Shown here in pieces: positions 32,111 to 36,166 of a stretch of DNA of 36,166 bases. The notes under the pieces are model-generated. The model saw only the letters and a list, made by a program, of their open reading frames with translations, was not told the origin of the DNA and made no database searches. The position numbers were made by a program, and so were the translations under genes. Source of the stretch: Chloroflexota bacterium (GTDB taxonomy: Bacteria; Chloroflexota; Limnocylindria; P2-11E); assembly GCA_005883625.1 (NCBI GenBank), contig VBDU01000088.1, positions 1 to 36,166 of the forward strand, written 5' to 3'. Every line of letters starts with the position of its first letter. The stretch's first letter is position 1.

Positions 32111-33355
32111 ATGGCGATGGCGACGACGACACGGGCGTCCGCGCTCATGGGCCTGCGCTGCCGCGCGTGCCATCTCCTCCAGCCGGCCGACGAACGGTAC
32201 GTCTGCGCCGACTGCTACGGCCCGATCGAGCCCGAGTACGACACCGCCTCGTTCGACACCGACGGGCTGCGCGGGGCGATCGAGCACGGACCGCGCTCGC
32301 TCTGGCGCTACGCGCCGCTCCTCCCGATCGCCGCGCCGGAGTCGCACTTCGCCGTCGGCTGGACGCCGCTCATCAAGGCGCCGCGCCTGGGCGCCGCAAT
32401 CGGCGTCTCCGAGCTCTACGTGAAGGACGACTCGCGCAATCCATCGCTCTCGTTCAAGGACCGACCGGTCGCGCTGGCCCTCGCGCGCGCGCTCGAGCTC
32501 GGGCTCGACACGATCGCCTGCGCGTCGACCGGCAACCTCGCGGGGGCCGTCGCGGCCGCGGCGGCGCGCAACGGTCTTCGCGGGTTCGTGTTCGTCCCCG
32601 CGGGCACCGACGAGAGCAAGGTCGCGGGCGCCGCCGCGTACGGCGCGACCGTGGTCCGCGTCGACGGGACGTACGACCAGGTCAATCGCCTCTGCGCGCG
32701 CCTTGCCGACGAGTCCGGCTGGGGCTTCGTGAACTTCAACCTGCGCCCGTACTACGCCGAGGGCAGCAAGACGCTTCTCTTCGAGTGCGCCGAGCAGCTC
32801 GGCTGGCACCTGCCGGAGCACGTCGTGGTCCCGGTCGGCTCTGGCGCGCTCCTCACCCGCACCGCGACCGCGGCCGCGCAGCTGCGCGCGACGGGCCTCG
32901 TCGACGACGAGCGCTTCGCCATACACGCCGCGCAGCCGTCCGGGTGCGCGCCGGTGTCAGACGCGGTGCTCGAGGGGTACCGCGAGGTCCGGCCAGTGCG
33001 CGAGCCGACGACAATCGCGCGCTCGCTCGCGATCGGCACGCCCGCCGACGGCGATGGCTCGGTCGCGGCCATCCGCCAGAGCGGCGGCTCGGCGGCGTCG
33101 GTGAGCGACGAGGACGTCGTCGAGGGCTGCGCGCTCCTCGCGCGGACCGAGGGCATGCTCGGCGAGCCCGCCGCGGGCGTCGTCGTCGCGACGGCACGCG
33201 CCCTCGCCGCCCGCGGCGCGTTCGGCGATGGCGACCGCGTCGTCCTCTATGTCACCGGCAACGCGTACAAGGGCGCGGTCACCGCGACGCTCGGTCCGGT
33301 CATCGCGCCGGACGCCGACGCGTTCCGCGCGGCGTACGCGAGGCAGCTCGCGTGA
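32111..33355 (+). CDS. thrC: Threonine synthase
   Basis: Predicted 414-residue PLP enzyme converting O-phosphohomoserine to threonine. An N-terminal zinc-ribbon-like knuckle (CRAC at 17-20 and CADC at 32-35) is typical of the actinobacterial/chloroflexal ThrC type. The PLP lysine is Lys116 in NPSLSFKDRP; CASTGNLAGAVAAAAA, YAEGSKTLLFECAEQ, PVGSGALL and LYVTGNAYKG follow the threonine synthase pattern. ATG 32111 has GAGGAGG upstream; a second ATG two codons later could also serve. It is the first structural gene behind the attenuator and overlaps the next gene (GTGA). Confidence 0.93.
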   Translation: MAMATTTRASALMGLRCRACHLLQPADERYVCADCYGPIEPEYDTASFDTDGLRGAIEHGPRSLWRYAPLLPIAAPESHFAVGWTPLIKAPRLGAAIGVSELYVKDDSRNPSLSFKDRPVALALARALELGLDTIACASTGNLAGAVAAAAARNGLRGFVFVPAGTDESKVAGAAAYGATVVRVDGTYDQVNRLCARLADESGWGFVNFNLRPYYAEGSKTLLFECAEQLGWHLPEHVVVPVGSGALLTRTATAAAQLRATGLVDDERFAIHAAQPSGCAPVSDAVLEGYREVRPVREPTTIARSLAIGTPADGDGSVAAIRQSGGSAASVSDEDVVEGCALLARTEGMLGEPAAGVVVATARALAARGAFGDGDRVVLYVTGNAYKGAVTATLGPVIAPDADAFRAAYARQLA

Positions 33356-34812
33356 GCCTCACCGTCCGGCTTGCGACGCCGCTCCGCCCCGCGGCCGGCG
33401 GGAACGCGACGATCACCGTCGAGGCCGCGAGCGTGAGCGCGCTCGCGAAGGCGATCGGCGAGCAGTACCCCGAGCTCGGTGCGCGCGTGCTCCGCGACGG
33501 CGCGTTCGGCCGCTTCGTGAACGTGTTCGTCGATGGCGAGGACGTGCGCTTCCTCGGGCCCGAGGGCGACCTCAGCGGGAAGTCCACGATCGAGATCCTC
33601 CCCGCCATGTCCGGCGGCGCGGTCGCACCGCTGCCGCGGCAGCGCGCCGAGCACGAGGTCTACGGCTCCTTCATCGACGAGACGATCGGCATCGTCGCGC
33701 GGCAGACGCGCGACACCGTCTCTTTCGCGGTCGGCTCGCCGGCGCGCGAGGCGCTCGAGCTCGTGGGCGCGGACGATCTCGCGGCCACGGTCATCCGCCG
33801 TGAGGGCGCGAGCGCCCTCGGCTACACGATCACCGAGGGCGAGCCCGAGCTGCGCGAGATCATCGCCGGGCAGGCGCGCGCGCGGGGGATCGACGCGAGC
33901 GCCGCGGACGTGCTGGTGAGCGCGGGCGCGCTGCAGGCGATCGACCTGGCGTGCCGCGTCTTCCTGCGTCCCGGCGACGTGGTGGTCGCGGAGTCGCCGG
34001 GCTTCGCGAACGCGCTCTCCGCGTTCCGCAATCACGGGGCGCGCGTGCTCGAGGTGCCGGTCGACCGCGAAGGCCTCGATGTCTCCGAGGCGGCGCGGCT
34101 CATCCGCCGCGCGAACGTGCGGCCGCGGATGTTCTTCGTGGTGCCGAATTTCCAGAACCCTTCGGGCGAGACGCTCTCGCTCGCGCGGCGCCACGCGTTG
34201 CTCGCGCTCGCCGCGTCGCACGACGCGCTGGTCGTCGACGACGACCCGTACGGGCTGCTTCGGTATCGCGGTGCGGACCTGCCGCCGCTCGCGGCGCTCG
34301 ACCGCGGCGTCGTCTCGATCGGGACGTTCTCGAAGACCTTTCTGCCGGGACTGCGCGTGGGCTGGGTCATTGCTACGCCCGACGTCATCCGCCGGATGGC
34401 CAAGGTGAAGCAGACGATGGACTCGAGCACGGGCACGCTCGCGCAGCGGATCGTGCTCGAGTTCCACCGGCGCGGCGGCGCTGAGGCGCACGTCGGCCGG
34501 CTCCGCGAGCTCTACCGCGCGAAGCAGGACCGCGCCCGCGCGGCCCTTGCCCGCGAGTTCGCCGGCACCGGCGTCACCTGGAACGACCCCGACGGCGGCT
34601 TTTACTTCTGGGTCCGGCTCCCGCGGGGCCTCGACGCGCGCAGGCTTCTCGACGCCGCGCTCGAGGAAGGCGTCGCGTTCGTGCCGGGCGACGCGTTCGC
34701 CATCGAGCGCGACCACCGCTCGGCGCTGCGCTTCTCGGTGAGCGGCCCCACGCTCGAGCGGATCGACGAAGGCGTCGCACGCCTCCGTCGCGCCTTCGAC
34801 CGTCTGTCGTGA
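33352..34812 (+). CDS. MoaD/ThiS-like domain fused to a PLP aminotransferase
   Basis: Predicted 486-residue fusion. Residues 1-89 are a ubiquitin-like sulfur-carrier fold (LTVRLATPLRPAAGG, VSALAKAIGEQYPELGARV, FVNVFVDGEDVRFL, TIEILPAMSGG) ending in Gly88-Gly89, the position where free carriers end. It continues without stop or frameshift into a fold-I aminotransferase of the 2-aminoadipate/LysN/MocR-core type: GASALGYTITEGEPELREII, FVVPNFQNPSGETLS, DDDPYGLLRYRG, and the PLP lysine Lys328 in SIGTFSKTFLPGLRVGW. GTG 33352 overlaps the thrC stop. An ATG at 33607 could start a separate aminotransferase but has no good ribosome binding site. The normally free Gly-Gly is internal, so sulfur transfer would need proteolysis, or the domain has another role. 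Confidence 0.88.
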   Translation: MSLTVRLATPLRPAAGGNATITVEAASVSALAKAIGEQYPELGARVLRDGAFGRFVNVFVDGEDVRFLGPEGDLSGKSTIEILPAMSGGAVAPLPRQRAEHEVYGSFIDETIGIVARQTRDTVSFAVGSPAREALELVGADDLAATVIRREGASALGYTITEGEPELREIIAGQARARGIDASAADVLVSAGALQAIDLACRVFLRPGDVVVAESPGFANALSAFRNHGARVLEVPVDREGLDVSEAARLIRRANVRPRMFFVVPNFQNPSGETLSLARRHALLALAASHDALVVDDDPYGLLRYRGADLPPLAALDRGVVSIGTFSKTFLPGLRVGWVIATPDVIRRMAKVKQTMDSSTGTLAQRIVLEFHRRGGAEAHVGRLRELYRAKQDRARAALAREFAGTGVTWNDPDGGFYFWVRLPRGLDARRLLDAALEEGVAFVPGDAFAIERDHRSALRFSVSGPTLERIDEGVARLRRAFDRLS

Positions 34813-36053
34813 CGGTCACCGCGGCGCGCCCGCTCGACGCGCGCGCGGTGTCCGAGGCGGCGGCGCTCATCGCGTCGCAGATACGGCGCACGCCGACCGA
34901 GAAGAGCGACGCGCTCTCGAACCTCGCCGGGCGCGAGGTGTACCTCAAGCTCGAGAACCTCCAGAAGACCGGCGCATTCAAGATCCGCGGTGCCCTGCAC
35001 GCGCTGTTGCGCAAGGACGCGCGCGACCGGGCGAACGGCGTCGTCACAGCGTCCGCCGGGAACCACGGGCAGGGCGTGGCGTACGCGGCCCAGCTCCTCG
35101 GCGTCCCCGCGACCGTCGTGCTTCCCCATGGCGTGCCGCTCGCGAAGCTCACCGCGATCCAGCGCACCGGCGCGGAGGCGGTGCTCTCCGGCGAGAGCTA
35201 CGACGACGCGCACGCCGCGGCGCTCGAGATCGCGCGCGAGCGCCGCCGCGCGTACGTGCACGCGTTCGACGACGACGACGTCATCGCGGGGCAGGGAACG
35301 CTCGCGCTCGAGATGCTCGCCGACGTGCCTGACGTCGACACGCTCGTCGTGCCCGTGGGCGGTGGCGGGCTCATCGCCGGCGTCGCCCTCGCCGTGTCAG
35401 CGCAGCGGTCACGCCCGCGCATCATCGGCGTCCAGGCCGCGGGCGCGAGCGCGTTCGCGGCGTCCTTCGCGAGCGGCGCCGTCGTCGAGCGGCCCGCCGC
35501 GACGATCGCCGACGGCATCGCGGTCCGCCGTCCCGCCGAGCGCACGCTCACGCTGGTGCGCAAGTACGTCGACGACGTCATCACGGTGAGCGACGAGGCG
35601 ATCGCCCGCGCGATCGTCGTGCTCCTCGAGCGGACCAAGCTTCTCGCCGAGGGCGCGGGCGCCGCCGCGCTCGCGGCGGTCCTCGAGCCGAGCGGCCGGA
35701 TCGGCGGGAAGAAGGTCGGCGTCGTCATCAGCGGAGGGAACATCGACCCGAACCTCCTCGGCAAGGCGCTCCAGCAAGGGCTCGTGTCGGCGGGCCGCTA
35801 CCTCGCGTTCCGGACGTGGCTCGAGGACAAGCCCGGCATGCTCCACGACATCACCGGCGTGCTCGCGCGCGAGCACATCAACATCCTGCACGTCGGCATC
35901 CACCGCCTCGGCCCGTACGCCGCGCTCGGGCGCGTCGGGCTCGACGTCATCGTCGACACGAAGGACCGCGTTCACGCTCAGCAGGTGCTCGCGACGCTCC
36001 GCACGAGCGGCTTCGCGGTCGAGGAGCTCCTCGACACCGCCCCGTCAGGCTAG
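34809..36053 (+). CDS. ilvA: Threonine ammonia-lyase with C-terminal ACT domain
   Basis: Predicted 414-residue PLP enzyme that deaminates threonine to 2-ketobutyrate, the first step to isoleucine. Motifs: LENLQKTGAFKIRGAL with PLP Lys58, TASAGNHGQGVAYAA, VPVGGGGLIAGVALA and EGAGAAALAAVL. Residues ~325-410 form a single ACT domain (WLEDKPGMLHDITGVLAREH, HRLGPYAALGRVGLDVIVDT), the short regulatory form also seen in TdcB-like/ACT threonine dehydratases. GTG 34809 overlaps the fusion gene stop (GTGA). It ends the operon, so threonine made by the first gene can go directly to isoleucine, for which ilvD at 8658 acts later. Confidence 0.92.
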   Translation: MTVTAARPLDARAVSEAAALIASQIRRTPTEKSDALSNLAGREVYLKLENLQKTGAFKIRGALHALLRKDARDRANGVVTASAGNHGQGVAYAAQLLGVPATVVLPHGVPLAKLTAIQRTGAEAVLSGESYDDAHAAALEIARERRRAYVHAFDDDDVIAGQGTLALEMLADVPDVDTLVVPVGGGGLIAGVALAVSAQRSRPRIIGVQAAGASAFAASFASGAVVERPAATIADGIAVRRPAERTLTLVRKYVDDVITVSDEAIARAIVVLLERTKLLAEGAGAAALAAVLEPSGRIGGKKVGVVISGGNIDPNLLGKALQQGLVSAGRYLAFRTWLEDKPGMLHDITGVLAREHINILHVGIHRLGPYAALGRVGLDVIVDTKDRVHAQQVLATLRTSGFAVEELLDTAPSG

Positions 36054-36105
36054 GCACGGCCGTCGCGGCGAAGGGGTCCGCGTACGCGATCGTTCTTCGC
36101 GACCT

Positions 36106-36127
36106 CTTCACACGCGGTTCACAACCG
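36106..36127 (+). promoter_or_regulatory. Direct-repeat site resembling a PHO box
   Basis: Two adjacent 11-base units, CTTCACACGCG and GTTCACAACCG, share TTCACA at the same position, the format of PhoP/PhoB boxes known from actinobacteria. The same stretch also contains a short inverted repeat, CGCGGTT-CAC-AACCGCG (36113-36129). GAAGGAGG near the window end (36152-36159) looks like the ribosome binding site of a gene starting just outside, which this site would control. Confidence 0.45.
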
Positions 36128-36166
36128 CGACCGAGGCTGGCTCGATCAGCCTGAAGGAGGCCCTGC

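Noticed and set aside
33607..34812. Separate aminotransferase gene starting at ATG 33607
   Set aside because: No ribosome binding site is visible and there is no stop between the two domains; the fused reading is simpler, though internal initiation is possible.
1..36166. CRISPR arrays, insertion sequences, tRNA or rRNA genes
   Set aside because: No short regularly spaced repeats, transposase-like protein or recognisable RNA gene was seen in reading the window.

Overview
The window is very GC-rich bacterial chromosome with dense, tightly overlapping genes (many ATGA or GTGA start/stop overlaps), frequent GTG starts, and several genes whose -10 hexamer (TAGGCT, TAGCCT or TACGGT) sits only 6-8 bases before the start codon, implying leaderless transcripts. 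Together with a Gly-rich two-zinc-ribbon protein, DinB, dihydroxy-acid dehydratase and substrate-binding/VWA fusion proteins, this suggests a free-living Chloroflexota (Limnocylindria/Ellin6529-like) or a similar GC-rich lineage. The taxon is an inference; no rRNA or tRNA gene was recognised.

Layout. (1) 1-2181: a patchy accessory strip beside the livF 3' end. It holds a Tat-exported beta-propeller gene, then a PemK/MazF toxin with an antitoxin lacking a start codon. The strip contains two extra copies of the livF 3' end, so livF tails separate the cargo genes. (2) 2182-6733: a branched-chain amino-acid-type ABC transporter (livF, livG, livM, livH) whose binding-protein gene is broken by a frameshifting deletion. 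(3) 6812-7729: a heme-type ferric-reductase-like membrane protein and a small anchor protein. (4) 7793-10337: DinB protein, a decayed membrane-protein remnant, and ilvD. (5) 10408-15540: a membrane histidine kinase, a two-gene membrane operon divergent from a MarR regulator, an MFS exporter and a carboxymuconolactone-decarboxylase-like protein. (6) 15537-22649: a leftward catabolic operon (dppC, dppB, Tat lipoprotein binding protein, amidohydrolase, M20 hydrolase, flavin monooxygenase) without transporter ATPases. (7) 23010-24912: sarcosine-oxidase-like flavoenzyme, zinc-ribbon protein and two small proteins. (8) 25039-31873: a two-operon cluster with a lipoprotein phosphoesterase, two tandem substrate-binding/VWA fusion paralogues, a membrane-anchored LuxR regulator, a coiled-coil membrane protein and a PspA homologue. 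Both operons start from promoters sharing the same unusual upstream element. (9) 31920-36053: an amino-acid operon (threonine synthase, a MoaD/ThiS-aminotransferase fusion, threonine ammonia-lyase) behind a ribosome-mediated attenuator with a Pro/Ile/Met-rich leader peptide.

The most distinctive parts are region 9 (an apparently undescribed attenuator plus a sulfur-carrier-like domain whose Gly-Gly end is buried in a fusion), region 8 (a possible envelope-stress or signalling system pairing one VWA protein with an intact metal site and one with a degenerate site), and region 1 (serial acquisition at the livF 3' end).
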